A stretch of 64,000 nucleotides of DNA from Acidobacteriota bacterium (lineage in GTDB: Bacteria; Acidobacteriota; Terriglobia; Bryobacterales; Bryobacteraceae), in contig JAFKEE010000045.1 of assembly GCA_017307505.1 (NCBI GenBank), positions 47,035 through 111,034 of the forward strand. The letters run 5' to 3'. The position numbers were made by a program, and so were the translations under genes. The notes beneath the pieces were generated by a model. It did no database searches. It saw only the letters and a program-made list of their open reading frames with translations, and had not been told where the DNA came from. Each line of letters opens with the position of its first letter. Within the stretch, counting starts at the first letter, position 1. Of the stretch, positions 50,142-58,847 are shown in pieces.

Positions 50142-50298
50142 CCATACCCTCTCTTCCGGATGCGAACGGAATCCAGGCGGAATCTTCCCGCCTGCAGGAG
50201 GAGATGCAGATGCTCCGCCGTCGTGACAACCCGGCCCGAGGCCGGAGGTCCGCATGCCATCGCGCACCCGGGTTCCCGTTTCGGTGGAAACTGAATCC

Positions 50299-51198
50299 AT
50301 GGCATCCACAGACTGGGCAGGGCTGCTGGAAGAGGGAGAGTTCGCGGCGGCGCTGAGCGCCTGGCGAGCCTGTTTTGCGAATGCCGAGGATTCCCTCAGC
50401 GCCACCTGGGCACGGGCTGAGATCGAGGAGCGCTGGGGCGATTCCTACTTCTTCGGTAAGGAGACCGGCGCCTCGCCTCACTTTCACGCAGCCCTGGACG
50501 CGCTGGTGCCCCATGGCTCGGTGTTCACGTCAATCGAAGAGAACGACCGCCGCATGGCGGCGCATGGCCGTGTGATGAATAAGCTTTACGCCGTCGACGG
50601 AACGGGCATGCCGCGGCCCGGAAACGATGGGGACCCTCATCCGAACGCCCGGCTGGCAGCTCCGCCGCCAAGACGGGTGGCGGTGCCGGAACCGCCTGTT
50701 CTTGCCAAACGCCGTGAGGCCGTATCGCGGGCTCGTGAGGCGAGGCGGCAGCGCGAACTGCCGGCCGCCGCTCTCTTTCGCGAGGCAGGGCACTGGCAGC
50801 ATTACCTTCTTGGCCAGATGTGGCGCGAGGCAGGGCAGGCGCTGGCACCATCTTTCCCTGGCGAAGCCTGCCGCGCCTATGTCTGGAGCCAGCACTATTT
50901 CGAGCTCTACAACACCGCCTGGAGCGCCAATCTGCCGGCATCCCGGTGGGACTCGGATGGCAGCCAGGAGATCATGGAGGTTCAGGCGGCTGCATCAGCC
51001 CTGGGGTCCGAACTGCCGGGAACCGAATGCCCGGCCTGGGTCATTGCTTTGCTGGACGGCAGTTGGCGAGAGGCTTTGACCGCCCTGGAGGGCCAACGCC
51101 CGCCGGATCAATTCCGACCGCTCGAGAAGATCCTGGCCGCCACTTGCCGGGCCGCGGGCGAGCAGGAGGCGGCGCGATTCCTCACTCCGGATACCTGA
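50299..51198 (+). CDS. Uncharacterised helical protein
   Basis: 299 aa from ATG 50299 (MASTDWAGLLEEG); an ATG at 50254 would add 15 residues. It begins with helical pairs (GEFAAALSAWRACFANAEDSL) reminiscent of TPR units. The middle (120-170) is Pro/Arg-rich (PPPRRVAVPEPPVLAKRREA), and the C-terminal half has an aromatic patch (WSQHYFELYNTAWSANLP). No signal peptide or membrane helix, so cytoplasmic. No family is recognised. It is convergent with the oxidoreductase gene by 43 bp. The open frame is long and in typical codon use, but the homology is undefined. Confidence 0.55.
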   Translation: MASTDWAGLLEEGEFAAALSAWRACFANAEDSLSATWARAEIEERWGDSYFFGKETGASPHFHAALDALVPHGSVFTSIEENDRRMAAHGRVMNKLYAVDGTGMPRPGNDGDPHPNARLAAPPPRRVAVPEPPVLAKRREAVSRAREARRQRELPAAALFREAGHWQHYLLGQMWREAGQALAPSFPGEACRAYVWSQHYFELYNTAWSANLPASRWDSDGSQEIMEVQAAASALGSELPGTECPAWVIALLDGSWREALTALEGQRPPDQFRPLEKILAATCRAAGEQEAARFLTPDT

Positions 51199-51241
51199 TC
51201 CGCGGTAGGGGCCGAAGCGTTACTCCATTCCCGGCGGCGAG

Positions 51242-52249
51242 CTAAACGTGGACGAGGGCCTTACCGGTATTCTCCCCTCGGAACAGCCCGATGAAGGCTT
51301 TGGGTGTGTTCTCCAAACCCTCGTAGACCGTCTCCTCGCAGCGCAGGCGGCCTTCCTTCATCCACACCGATATCTGCCGGCGTCCTTCCGCAAACCGGCT
51401 GGCCCAGCGCGTCACGATGAAGCCCTCCACTCTGAGCTGCTTCACGAGGATCTCGGTGAAGGGCCGGCGGCCCACGTCCAGCGATCTGTCGTTGTATTGG
51501 GAGATCTGCCCGCAGACGGCCACCCGGCCCCGGAAGTTCATCATCTGCATCGCGGCGTCTGTCAGTTCCCCGCCCACGTTATCGAAGTAGCAATCGATGC
51601 CGTTCGGGCACAGTTGAGACAATGACTGGCGATAGGGCAAGTCCGTGCGATAGTTCAGGGCGCCATCAAATCCCAGGGATTTGATGTACTCCGATTTGGC
51701 CTCTGTCCCGGTGGTGCCCACGACGTGGCAGCCCAGGATCTTCGCGATCTGGCCGACGGCGGATCCGACGGCCCCGGCAGCGCCGGAGACGAGGACTGTC
51801 TCGCCCTGCTTCGGGGCGCAAAGTTCGGTCAGGCCAAAATAGGCGGTCATGCCTGTGCCGCCTAACAGGCCAAGCGCTGTCTGGATGGGCGCCTCCGCGG
51901 GATCGAGGACCCGCACTCGTGCCGCATCCACGGCGCCGTAGTCCTGCCAGCCCCACATGCCGGTTACGAAATCGCCCGCTTGAATGTTTGGAGTTTGGGA
52001 CTCGACCACCTGGCCGACGGCGGCGCTTTCCATCACGGATCCGGCCGGGATGGGATCGATGTAGGTGCGGATGCCGCTGATGCGGCCGCGCAGATAAGGA
52101 TCCACGGAAATCCAGATGGAGCGGACCAGCACGCCATTGGCGGGGCAGGCCGGGCGGGCTTCCTCCTGCAGCAGGAAATCAGATTCCCTCGGCATGCCTT
52201 CCGGCACCCGGGCCAGAAGAAAGCGTCGATTGCGATCGGGTAGGGGCAT
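51242..52249 (-). CDS. NADP-dependent MDR oxidoreductase (leukotriene-B4-dehydrogenase/CurA-like)
   Basis: 335 aa medium-chain reductase without zinc ligands. The N-terminus MPLPDRNRRFLLARVPEGMP is typical of this subgroup. The Rossmann part reads VLVSGAAGAVGSAVGQIAKI, with the AxxGxxG motif for NADP, and FDGALNYR, GIDCYFDNVGGE and RGRVAVCGQISQYND follow. It would reduce the C=C bond of alpha,beta-unsaturated carbonyls with NADPH. It is monocistronic, and its natural substrate cannot be told from sequence. Confidence 0.93.
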   Translation of the reverse strand: MPLPDRNRRFLLARVPEGMPRESDFLLQEEARPACPANGVLVRSIWISVDPYLRGRISGIRTYIDPIPAGSVMESAAVGQVVESQTPNIQAGDFVTGMWGWQDYGAVDAARVRVLDPAEAPIQTALGLLGGTGMTAYFGLTELCAPKQGETVLVSGAAGAVGSAVGQIAKILGCHVVGTTGTEAKSEYIKSLGFDGALNYRTDLPYRQSLSQLCPNGIDCYFDNVGGELTDAAMQMMNFRGRVAVCGQISQYNDRSLDVGRRPFTEILVKQLRVEGFIVTRWASRFAEGRRQISVWMKEGRLRCEETVYEGLENTPKAFIGLFRGENTGKALVHV

Positions 52250-52345
52250 GTATCCACACTACGCCGATCGCAGTAGGGCGCAAGTAGGAGCAGCGTGCGA
52301 ACCGGTGCCGGCCTTTACTCTACCGGAGAGGCGCGCACGCCGCGG

Positions 52346-52501
52346 TCATCTGAACATTCCGAGGAGGTACAGAAGGAGGACGAGTAGCAGGATCGTCCCG
52401 AGACCGATGCCTGCGCCCCCGCCATAGCCCCAGCGGCCATAGCCGTAGTAACCGCCGCCTCCTCCGAGCAGCAGTATCAGGATGATGAGTAGGATCAACA
52501 T
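52346..52501 (-). CDS. Small membrane protein, DUF3309-like
   Basis: 51 aa from ATG 52501, with AAAGGAATC upstream (a start at 52537 would add 12 residues lacking a ribosome site). Two hydrophobic helices (ILLIILILLLGGGGG and LGTILLLVLLLYLLGMF) flank a Gly/Tyr loop (YYGYGRWGYGGG). Similar short proteins (DUF3309) accompany stress genes in soil bacteria. Neighbours are a second small membrane protein and CsbD on the same strand. Confidence 0.75.
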   Translation of the reverse strand: MLILLIILILLLGGGGGYYGYGRWGYGGGAGIGLGTILLLVLLLYLLGMFR

Positions 52502-52547
52502 GGTGCAGATTCCTTTCCGGCCGGGCCCCCCGGGCACCGGCCGCGGA

Positions 52548-52760
52548 CTACCTCGCCTTGGACGTGGCCACTAGCGCAACGCCGCCAATCAACGCCGCCG
52601 CGCCGGCCAGCGGAGGAAGTGGAACACTATGCGATTTCTCGCGGGTCGCCTCGATTGGCCCCAGGTCGACAACCTTTTCTTTGGTTGTGTAGGTGAAGCC
52701 GCCCCAGGCGAGTCCGATCAGGCCGAGGACGATCAGGATCGCTCCTAGCGTTTTTTGCAT
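52548..52760 (-). CDS. Small membrane protein, DUF3185-like
   Basis: 70 aa. An N-terminal helix (TLGAILIVLGLIGLAWGGF), the conserved stretch YTTKEKVVDLGPIEATREK and a second helix (PLAGAAALIGGVALVAT) match the DUF3185 type. AAGGAGA precedes the ATG. Probably an inner-membrane protein of the general stress set; function unknown. Confidence 0.78.
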   Translation of the reverse strand: MQKTLGAILIVLGLIGLAWGGFTYTTKEKVVDLGPIEATREKSHSVPLPPLAGAAALIGGVALVATSKAR

Positions 52761-52860
52761 CGTGGTCTCCTTTTTTGGCGGTATTGCGCAGCGTAGGCGG
52801 CGCCAGCGTCCGAAGCCTTGGCCCCGGCACTGGCGCCGTTCGCCACAGGGTTACGGAAGG

Positions 52861-53040
52861 CTATTTCTCAAATACCTTCTGGATCTGGCCGGCCTTCTTC
52901 TGGATCTTGCCGGCGACTTTCTCACCTTTGCCCTCATCTTTCAATTTCGGGTTATCGGTCAGCTCGCCAACCTTCTCCTTGACCTTGCCTTTGACCTCGT
53001 GGAACTTGCCTTCGACTTCGTTCTTTGTGCTCGAATTCAT
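52861..53040 (-). CDS. CsbD family stress protein
   Basis: 59 aa from ATG 53040, preceded by AAGGAGAATCC. The whole protein is the CsbD pattern: NEVEGKFHEVKGKVKEKVGE, then LTDNPKLKDEGKGEKVAGKI and QKKAGQIQKVFEK. CsbD-like proteins are small, soluble, highly charged and induced by general stress in many bacteria; the biochemical role is not settled. Confidence 0.9.
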   Translation of the reverse strand: MNSSTKNEVEGKFHEVKGKVKEKVGELTDNPKLKDEGKGEKVAGKIQKKAGQIQKVFEK

Positions 53041-53698
53041 TGGATTCTCCTTGTTAGGTCTGACAGCGCCCTGGCGATGTCGACAACGACAGGGCACGGA
53101 TGCGTTCGGCGGCTCGTCTCAGATCGGATCCCGTTTCGCCGGGTGATCCAAAGCGGCAGGACGTGATCTGGGTTGACCTCGATTAAGGGAGATCATCCCG
53201 TTGGCGCAGCCACGTCCGGCTGCAGGGCTGGATTCCGATGCGCCCCCGGAGGAGCGTCGTCATCTGCTTTTTCCTGGCGCAACGCATCTGCGGTTCATAC
53301 TGCACATGGAGGTCCAGAATGCCGATTGACCCGAACGGAGGGTCCTTGTAGCCGCCAAGCAGGCGAATTCAAGGCAAACCGGGCCAAAGCGGAGGGTGGA
53401 AGACGGCAATTTCTACTCGATCCGCGTTTCTCCGGTGCCTGCTTTGTCCTGCGGGTTCCGTGTTCCGCTACCTGTCACACCCTGATCCCGCCGGCCCTGG
53501 ACGCCGCACCAGGCCGAAAACACCAATGAAATGTTTATATCGGCCTGTTCGAGAGCGCGGCGTCTGGTGCAAACGCCCCTGGCCGGGATCCTCCGTCTGG
53601 AACGTAATCGGGACCACATTCCGGAGTTGACCCTATCCCTGAGTAGGCCCTTCACGTGCTTGAAGGAAAGTGAATCAGGTGTACTGGAGCAGTTCAAT
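53041..53698. other. Intergenic region, 658 bp, no supported gene
   Basis: A divergent regulatory stretch between csbD and the Gln/His/Pro-rich protein. GCCCTG (53068-53073) and CAGGGC (53090-53095) flank a perfect TGTCGACA palindrome in the csbD leader. Frames in this stretch show no family features. GGAGCAGTTCAAT precedes the ATG at 53699. Confidence 0.5.
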
Positions 53699-54421
53699 AT
53701 GCATTACCAACGAATCGCCATGATCGCCGCTCTCTCCGTTCTGTTGGGGGCCACCGTTCCCGCGGTAGCAGGCCGCAATCAGGAAAGGGGCAGAGAGAAT
53801 CCGGGCAAGGGCGAGAAACACGAGGGGCGGCCGCCCCAGGCCGAAGGGCACGGACAGCCACGCGGCGGTCCACCGGCGGAACAGGGGCGAGGCCATCAGC
53901 AGGTCCGGGAGCAGCACCATCCCCCACAGCCGCACCCGCAAGGCCCGCCGCAGCGCCAGATGCAGCAACCTCACCGGCAGGAACAACGGGCCTATCAGCC
54001 CCCGCCCCAGCGCTCGCGGCAGGACGCCATGGCCTGGCAGCAGAATCGCGGCTGGCTGCGCCAGGGCGGATGGCAGGGCCACAGTAACTGGCAGCAGACC
54101 CGCGCCCGGCATTGGGAAGTGGAACACCGCAGTTGGGTTCAGCGCGGCGGCTACGGAGGATACTTCATTCCCGCCGACCGCTACTATGTCCACTTCGGGC
54201 CGCAGCATTACTTCCGCATCCGCACCCGGCCGGTCCTCTACATGGGCTATCCCCGCTTCGAGTACGGCGGCTTTTCCTTCATGATTGTGGATCCGTGGCC
54301 CGAGTACTGGCCGGAGACCTGGTACGACCAGGATGACGTCTACGTGGATTATGACGACGGCTACTATCTCTACAACCGCCGCTATCCGAGGGTGCGCCTG
54401 GCGATCTCGGTGGTCCTGTAA
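53699..54421 (+). CDS. Secreted Gln/His/Pro-rich protein with aromatic C-terminal domain
   Basis: 240 aa from ATG 53699. A signal peptide (IAMIAALSVLLGATVPAVAG) is followed by a low-complexity stretch to about residue 110, rich in Gln, His, Pro, Arg and Gly (GRGHQQVREQHHPPQPHPQG). The C-terminal ~130 residues are Tyr/Trp/Asp-rich (YYVHFGPQHYFRIRTRPVLY, WPEYWPETWYDQDDVYVDYD), like periplasmic YXWGXW/RcnB-type small proteins of Gram-negatives. The His/Gln run may bind metal. No enzyme motif. Length and codon use fit a real gene. Confidence 0.75.
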   Translation: MHYQRIAMIAALSVLLGATVPAVAGRNQERGRENPGKGEKHEGRPPQAEGHGQPRGGPPAEQGRGHQQVREQHHPPQPHPQGPPQRQMQQPHRQEQRAYQPPPQRSRQDAMAWQQNRGWLRQGGWQGHSNWQQTRARHWEVEHRSWVQRGGYGGYFIPADRYYVHFGPQHYFRIRTRPVLYMGYPRFEYGGFSFMIVDPWPEYWPETWYDQDDVYVDYDDGYYLYNRRYPRVRLAISVVL

Positions 54422-54499
54422 GCAGGCGGGCGCCGGAGCGTGACGGCACCCGGCGTGTCTTCCGACGCTATTCCTGGACTGGTACGCGGAGCAGCCCGC

Positions 54500-56236
54500 T
54501 CAGCGTGCCAGTGCCAGCAATTCGGCCACGCGCCGCTGGATCTCGCCGCGATCCATCGTCCGGTACTCCTCCGGCAGCAGGCTGCGGGAAGTGCACTCCA
54601 GCACGGCCACCAGATTCTGTAGTTCGATCTCGTCCGGATAACTGGGAGGAATGAAATCGGCGATCGCCGCCTTCAGGTCCTCGACATCGACGGCGGCGTC
54701 GCCTTCCAGGGCGCTCTTCATCCGCGCTCGCACAAGCACGGCTTCCGTGTCGGCGCCCGAGAGCATCCCGGCATTGGCCAGGAAGAACTGCTCCGCCTCT
54801 TCCGACGCCACGCGGGTTCCGGTCTTCTTCTGCATGGCGCGCAGCATCGCCAGCCGTTCGGCATCGCTACGCGGATAGAACAGGGCGATGTGCTCTTCCG
54901 CACGGCCCTGCCGCTTCAGGTCCACCGGCAGCAGGTCGGGCCGGCACGTGAGCAGGAACCAGATCACCTTGCCGCGCAGCTCCGTATTACCCATGAATTG
55001 CGCGATCTGTGCGAAGACACGATTGCCCACCCCGCTGTCACCGGAACTCGAGCGGTCGCCCAGTTGTGCGTCTGCCTCGTCTACAACTACGGCGATCGGG
55101 CTCATCGCCTTCAGCAGCGTCAGGACGCGTTCCAGGTTTGCTTCCGTGACACCCTGCCACATGCTGCGGAAGTTCTTCAGCATGACAGCCGGGATCCCCA
55201 CTTCGCCCGCGAAGCAGGTGGTCAGAAACGTCTTGCCCGTCCCCACCGGACCGGAGATCACGTAACCCATCGGCAGCACGTCGAACCGGCCGGCCCGCAA
55301 GGCCACCGCCGCGTCCTGCAGTTTCTTCTTGGCCTGCTCGAGCCCGGCCACCATCGAGAGGTCAAAGCGGCTCTGCACGAACTCCAGCAGCCCGCCCGAT
55401 TCGGCTTCAATCAGCTCCTTCTTCAACCGGGTAAGGAAGGCCAGCGTCAGCGGCTGCCGGTTCTCGCTGGCGTGCGTGATCAGGTTCTGCAGTTGGACCC
55501 GCTTCAGGCCCGCGCCGAGCTTAGCCAGCGTTTCGGCCGTTACTTCGGAGCCTTCCGGCAGCGGCGTCGCCGCCATCTGCCATTTGACGAACTCGATGCG
55601 CTCCGCTTCGTCCGGCAGCGGGATCTCGATGGCGGACACGCCCGGGTTCTGCACCAGGCCCGTGTTCAGGGCCGACAGGCTCTCCGTGATCAGGCAGACC
55701 GTGACATCGGCCCGCAGGAAGTGCTGGTTCTGCGCCCAGCGTTTGAGCATCACCAGGCAGTTGCGGTCTTCCGAGCCCATTGACGCCGAGTCGCTGGCGG
55801 GGACGATGGATTCCGCAAAGTCCAGCATCAGCGCGATCTTCTTGTGATCCATCACCCGCAGCCGCAGGTAGCTCTCGATCAGTGTGAGCACGGCGTCCGG
55901 GTTGCGGGGCAGGCCCTGCGTATACTTCGTGCCGTGGAACGAGTCGTAGCCCACCAGGGCACGCTGGAAGTCGGCCTGGACATCGCTGTTCGCGAATGTG
56001 ATGCCGCCGCCCCGGTCATAGCTCAACACGAGGTCGCGGCGCCCGAAGAGACCCTCGTTCAGGAACCGGGACAAGGGCACATAGTCCGTGCGATCGCCGC
56101 GCCGCCACGGTACCAGGTCGTGCACGTTGCCGTGCAGGACGAACATGGCGAGCGTCCGTGAATAGTACTTCTCAGAGAGCCGGCGCGCCCAGGCGGGCAG
56201 AGGCTCCAGCGGAGAGGACGGTGTGGTCGAGCTCAT
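54500..56236 (-). CDS. AAA+ ATPase, last gene of the PspA/ABC operon
   Basis: 578 aa with one AAA+ module. Residues 1-300 are a non-AAA N-terminal region with a second, degenerate nucleotide-binding-like layout (KIALMLDFAESIVPAS, VTVCLITESLSALN). Walker A GPVGTGKTF is near residue 329, Walker B AVVVDEADAQLG near 390, sensor 1 in VIWFLLTCRPDLLP and an Arg-rich sensor region RQGRAEEHIALFYP. It resembles the FtsH/ClpX-like AAA proteins but carries no protease or HEXXH motif. It would be a remodelling ATPase. Two bases separate it from the coiled-coil protein gene. Its partners upstream point to envelope maintenance (inference). Confidence 0.88.
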   Translation of the reverse strand: MSSTTPSSPLEPLPAWARRLSEKYYSRTLAMFVLHGNVHDLVPWRRGDRTDYVPLSRFLNEGLFGRRDLVLSYDRGGGITFANSDVQADFQRALVGYDSFHGTKYTQGLPRNPDAVLTLIESYLRLRVMDHKKIALMLDFAESIVPASDSASMGSEDRNCLVMLKRWAQNQHFLRADVTVCLITESLSALNTGLVQNPGVSAIEIPLPDEAERIEFVKWQMAATPLPEGSEVTAETLAKLGAGLKRVQLQNLITHASENRQPLTLAFLTRLKKELIEAESGGLLEFVQSRFDLSMVAGLEQAKKKLQDAAVALRAGRFDVLPMGYVISGPVGTGKTFLTTCFAGEVGIPAVMLKNFRSMWQGVTEANLERVLTLLKAMSPIAVVVDEADAQLGDRSSSGDSGVGNRVFAQIAQFMGNTELRGKVIWFLLTCRPDLLPVDLKRQGRAEEHIALFYPRSDAERLAMLRAMQKKTGTRVASEEAEQFFLANAGMLSGADTEAVLVRARMKSALEGDAAVDVEDLKAAIADFIPPSYPDEIELQNLVAVLECTSRSLLPEEYRTMDRGEIQRRVAELLALAR

Positions 56237-56238
56237 AG

Positions 56239-57144
56239 TCAGTTCCGGACACGGTTCTGTTGCGGGGGTTCACCGCCGGCCTCGGGCAGGCGCAGTTCAT
56301 CGTTTTCCTGCGCGGTCAGGGCGTAGATCTCTTCCATTTCCCGGACACTCTGCTCGGTCTGCTCCACGTCCTGCACCAGGTTCTCGAGTTGCGCGCTGAC
56401 TTCCTGCGGATCGCGCATCGTCACCGACTGGTCGCGGATCAGCTGCAGCACATCCTCGATCGCTGCGCACTGAGCGTCGATGACCTGGCGGTTCTCCTGG
56501 ATCTTCTCGAACTTGGTGACTCGCTTGCGCAGGATCTCAATGCGCCGCCGGTTGATCTCCTGCACCTTCGGTGTATTCTTTTCCAGCGATTTCTCCAGGA
56601 AGGCCACTTCGCTCCGAACCTGATCCGGGTTCAGCGACTTCAGGTACTCGCGGTGCGTATTGGCCGTGAACAGCAGCCGGACGTAGCCTTCGAGCAGCCC
56701 ATCCAGCCGTTCCGCCATCTGCCGCGCAAAGATCTGCGAACTGGCCGACAACTGCTGGTAATTCGTGCGGATCGCCTGCGCCACCTGCTGCACGAACGCA
56801 TACCGGCTGCGCATCTCGGGAGGCAGATTCCTGTACATCTCCTCCAGGCGCTTGGTGTGTTCCTGCTTTTCGCTGGCGTACTTCCAAGACCGCACCAGCC
56901 GCCGGAACCGGCTGCTCTGCGGCACCAGGGCGACGTACATCAGTTCCAGCCCCGCGGCGAGAACCAGTGGCAGACCTGTGCCCGAAACGAGGGCGAACGC
57001 CGCCGCCCCAGCCAGGCCGATCCAGTTGTACTGCCACTTCAGCGCCGCCTTGACGTAGTCCTGCTGCGAAAGGCCCGCTTCGTCCAGTTTGTGGTTGATG
57101 GCGCCCTTCAACTCGGTACCGAAATTGGGCTTGTCGTTGGGCAT
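56239..57144 (-). CDS. Membrane-anchored coiled-coil protein of the PspA/ABC operon
   Basis: 301 aa. After a ~38-residue cytoplasmic part come one or two transmembrane helices (WIGLAGAAAFALVSG, TGLPLVLAAGLELMYVALV; residues 40-75), and then a ~200-residue helical region (ARQMAERLDGLLEGYVRLL, SEVAFLEKSLEKNTPKVQEI, RIEILRKRVTKFEKIQ). This could partner PspA, which is also a coiled-coil protein. No family is recognised. It lies between the ABC ATPase (61 bp upstream) and the AAA+ ATPase (2 bp downstream). Confidence 0.75.
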   Translation of the reverse strand: MPNDKPNFGTELKGAINHKLDEAGLSQQDYVKAALKWQYNWIGLAGAAAFALVSGTGLPLVLAAGLELMYVALVPQSSRFRRLVRSWKYASEKQEHTKRLEEMYRNLPPEMRSRYAFVQQVAQAIRTNYQQLSASSQIFARQMAERLDGLLEGYVRLLFTANTHREYLKSLNPDQVRSEVAFLEKSLEKNTPKVQEINRRRIEILRKRVTKFEKIQENRQVIDAQCAAIEDVLQLIRDQSVTMRDPQEVSAQLENLVQDVEQTEQSVREMEEIYALTAQENDELRLPEAGGEPPQQNRVRN

Positions 57145-57205
57145 GTGCGACGCGTATGTCTGTTAACCGATTGTATAAGGGTGCGCCGGCCAACCGCCAC
57201 GGCGT

Positions 57206-58030
57206 CTAGACGCTGACGCGCACCTGGCCTGCGCCGCCGGCCCGGCGCAGCCGCGCCAGGGCGTGCGCTTCCACATCCTGGAATTCGCGCTGCTCCTTCA
57301 GCCCCTGGTCGCGCGGCCGCCCGAACGGGACCGGGATCTCTTCGACGATCGTGCCGGGACGCGAACTCACAATGTACATCCGGTCCGCCAGAAACACCGC
57401 CTCCGCCACGTCGTGCGTGACGAACAGCACCGTGGCCGCCGTCTCGTCCCAGATCTTCAGCAGCAGGTCCTGCATCTCATTGCGCGTCTGCGCATCCAGA
57501 GCCCCAAAGGGTTCGTCCATCAGCAGCACCTGCGGCCGCACCGCCAGGGAACGGGCGATGGCCACCCGCTGCTGCATGCCGCCCGAAAGGGTATGCGGAT
57601 ACGCGTTCTCAAATCCGCGCAGTCCCACGGCGTCGATCAGGTGCGACACGATCTCTTTCCGTTCCGCCGGCGGAGTGCCCTTGATCGACAGCCCGTACTC
57701 GATGTTTTTCGAGACCGTCAGCCAGGCAAACGACGTGTACTTCTGGAACACCATGCCGCGATCGGAACCTGGCCCGGTCACCGGCTGCCCGTTCATCAGC
57801 ACCTCGCCCTTCGTGGGGAAATCCAGCCCGGCGATCAACCGCAGGATCGTGGATTTGCCGCAGCCCGACGGACCCAGCAGCACCCGGAACTCGCCGATGT
57901 CCCGCCCATCCGGAGCGTACTCATCCTCCACCTCCAGGTTTACGTCGCGCAACGCCTCGATCCTCTCGCCGGCTGCGTTGGTGAAGACACGCGATACGTT
58001 GCGGAGGGCGATTTTATTCTTTGGTTGCAT
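57206..58030 (-). CDS. ABC ATPase, nitrate/sulfonate/taurine (SsuB/TauB) type
   Basis: 274 aa. Walker A GPSGCGKST at 53-61, signature LSGGMQQRV (about 148), Walker B VLLMDEPFGALDAQTRNEMQDLL (read in two parts: VLLMDEPFGALD and TRNEMQDLL) and switch His in FVTHDVAEAVFLADRM. A family-atypical insert (EVEDEYAPDGRDIGEF) lies before Walker A. The downstream end VEEIPVPFGRPRDQGLKEQREF is typical of SsuB/TauB. It overlaps the permease stop by 17 bp, so they form a single transporter. Confidence 0.92.
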   Translation of the reverse strand: MQPKNKIALRNVSRVFTNAAGERIEALRDVNLEVEDEYAPDGRDIGEFRVLLGPSGCGKSTILRLIAGLDFPTKGEVLMNGQPVTGPGSDRGMVFQKYTSFAWLTVSKNIEYGLSIKGTPPAERKEIVSHLIDAVGLRGFENAYPHTLSGGMQQRVAIARSLAVRPQVLLMDEPFGALDAQTRNEMQDLLLKIWDETAATVLFVTHDVAEAVFLADRMYIVSSRPGTIVEEIPVPFGRPRDQGLKEQREFQDVEAHALARLRRAGGAGQVRVSV

Positions 58031-58847
58031 GGCCAGTAGGGACGGGCGCAGCCGCTTGCCGCAGCGCCGGTTGTTGCCAGGGGAATAGCCGGCTCTCGAG
58101 AGCCGTCAACAGCCATCGGAACAGAAATGCGGCCACGCCGATGGCGATGATGCCCGCATACACACGCTCGAAATCCAGCACCTTGCGCGCCGCTTCCACC
58201 ATGTAGCCCACGCCGCGCCTCGAGTTCACCATCTCAGCCAGAATCACGTAAGTCCAGCCGATATCGTAGAGGATCCGGAACGACCCGAAGATCGCCGGGA
58301 ACGACGCCCGGAATAGCAGCCACACCGCCTGCGGCACACTCGCGCCCAGCGTATAGGCCGTCTCCAGCAGCGCGTTGTCGACCTTATTCACTTCCTCCAC
58401 CACCAGCGACAGCAGGTAGAAGAACATGCCGAAGAAAAGGAACCCCACCTTCATCCCCTCGTCCATGCCGAACAGCGCGATGAACGCGGGCAGGAAAGCG
58501 GTGATCGGCATCGACCGCATCGGCGCCGCCACCGGGTTCACGAAGTGGTAAACCCACGGGAAGCTGCCCATGATCAGGCCCAGCGGAATGGCCACCACCA
58601 CGCACCAGCCAAATGCCTGGGCAATCCGCCACCAGCTTTGGAAGACGTTGCCCAGCAGGTCGTACTCGGTCCACAGCCGGGCCATCGCCGTCACGACCCC
58701 TGCCGGATCCGGCAGGGCCAGCGGTGGCAGCAGGTCGCCGCGCGTCAGCACGAACCACACCACCACCACCAGCGTCCAGGCCGCGACGCCCAGCCCCAGT
58801 TGCCACTGCTTCGCAATGGGCCTGCGGATCGTGGATGGATGTGCCAT
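58014..58847 (-). CDS. ABC permease, nitrate/sulfonate/taurine (SsuC/TauC) type
   Basis: 277 aa, about six membrane helices. The EAA-like loop of the family is seen in EEVNKVDNALLETAYTLGAS and LFRASFPAIFGSFRILYDIG. The start codon shares one base with the stop of the solute-binding protein gene (TAATG at 58847), a sign of coupled translation. It would import the ligand captured by the anchored solute-binding protein; the ligand is unknown. Confidence 0.92.
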   Translation of the reverse strand: MAHPSTIRRPIAKQWQLGLGVAAWTLVVVVWFVLTRGDLLPPLALPDPAGVVTAMARLWTEYDLLGNVFQSWWRIAQAFGWCVVVAIPLGLIMGSFPWVYHFVNPVAAPMRSMPITAFLPAFIALFGMDEGMKVGFLFFGMFFYLLSLVVEEVNKVDNALLETAYTLGASVPQAVWLLFRASFPAIFGSFRILYDIGWTYVILAEMVNSRRGVGYMVEAARKVLDFERVYAGIIAIGVAAFLFRWLLTALESRLFPWQQPALRQAAAPVPTGHATKE

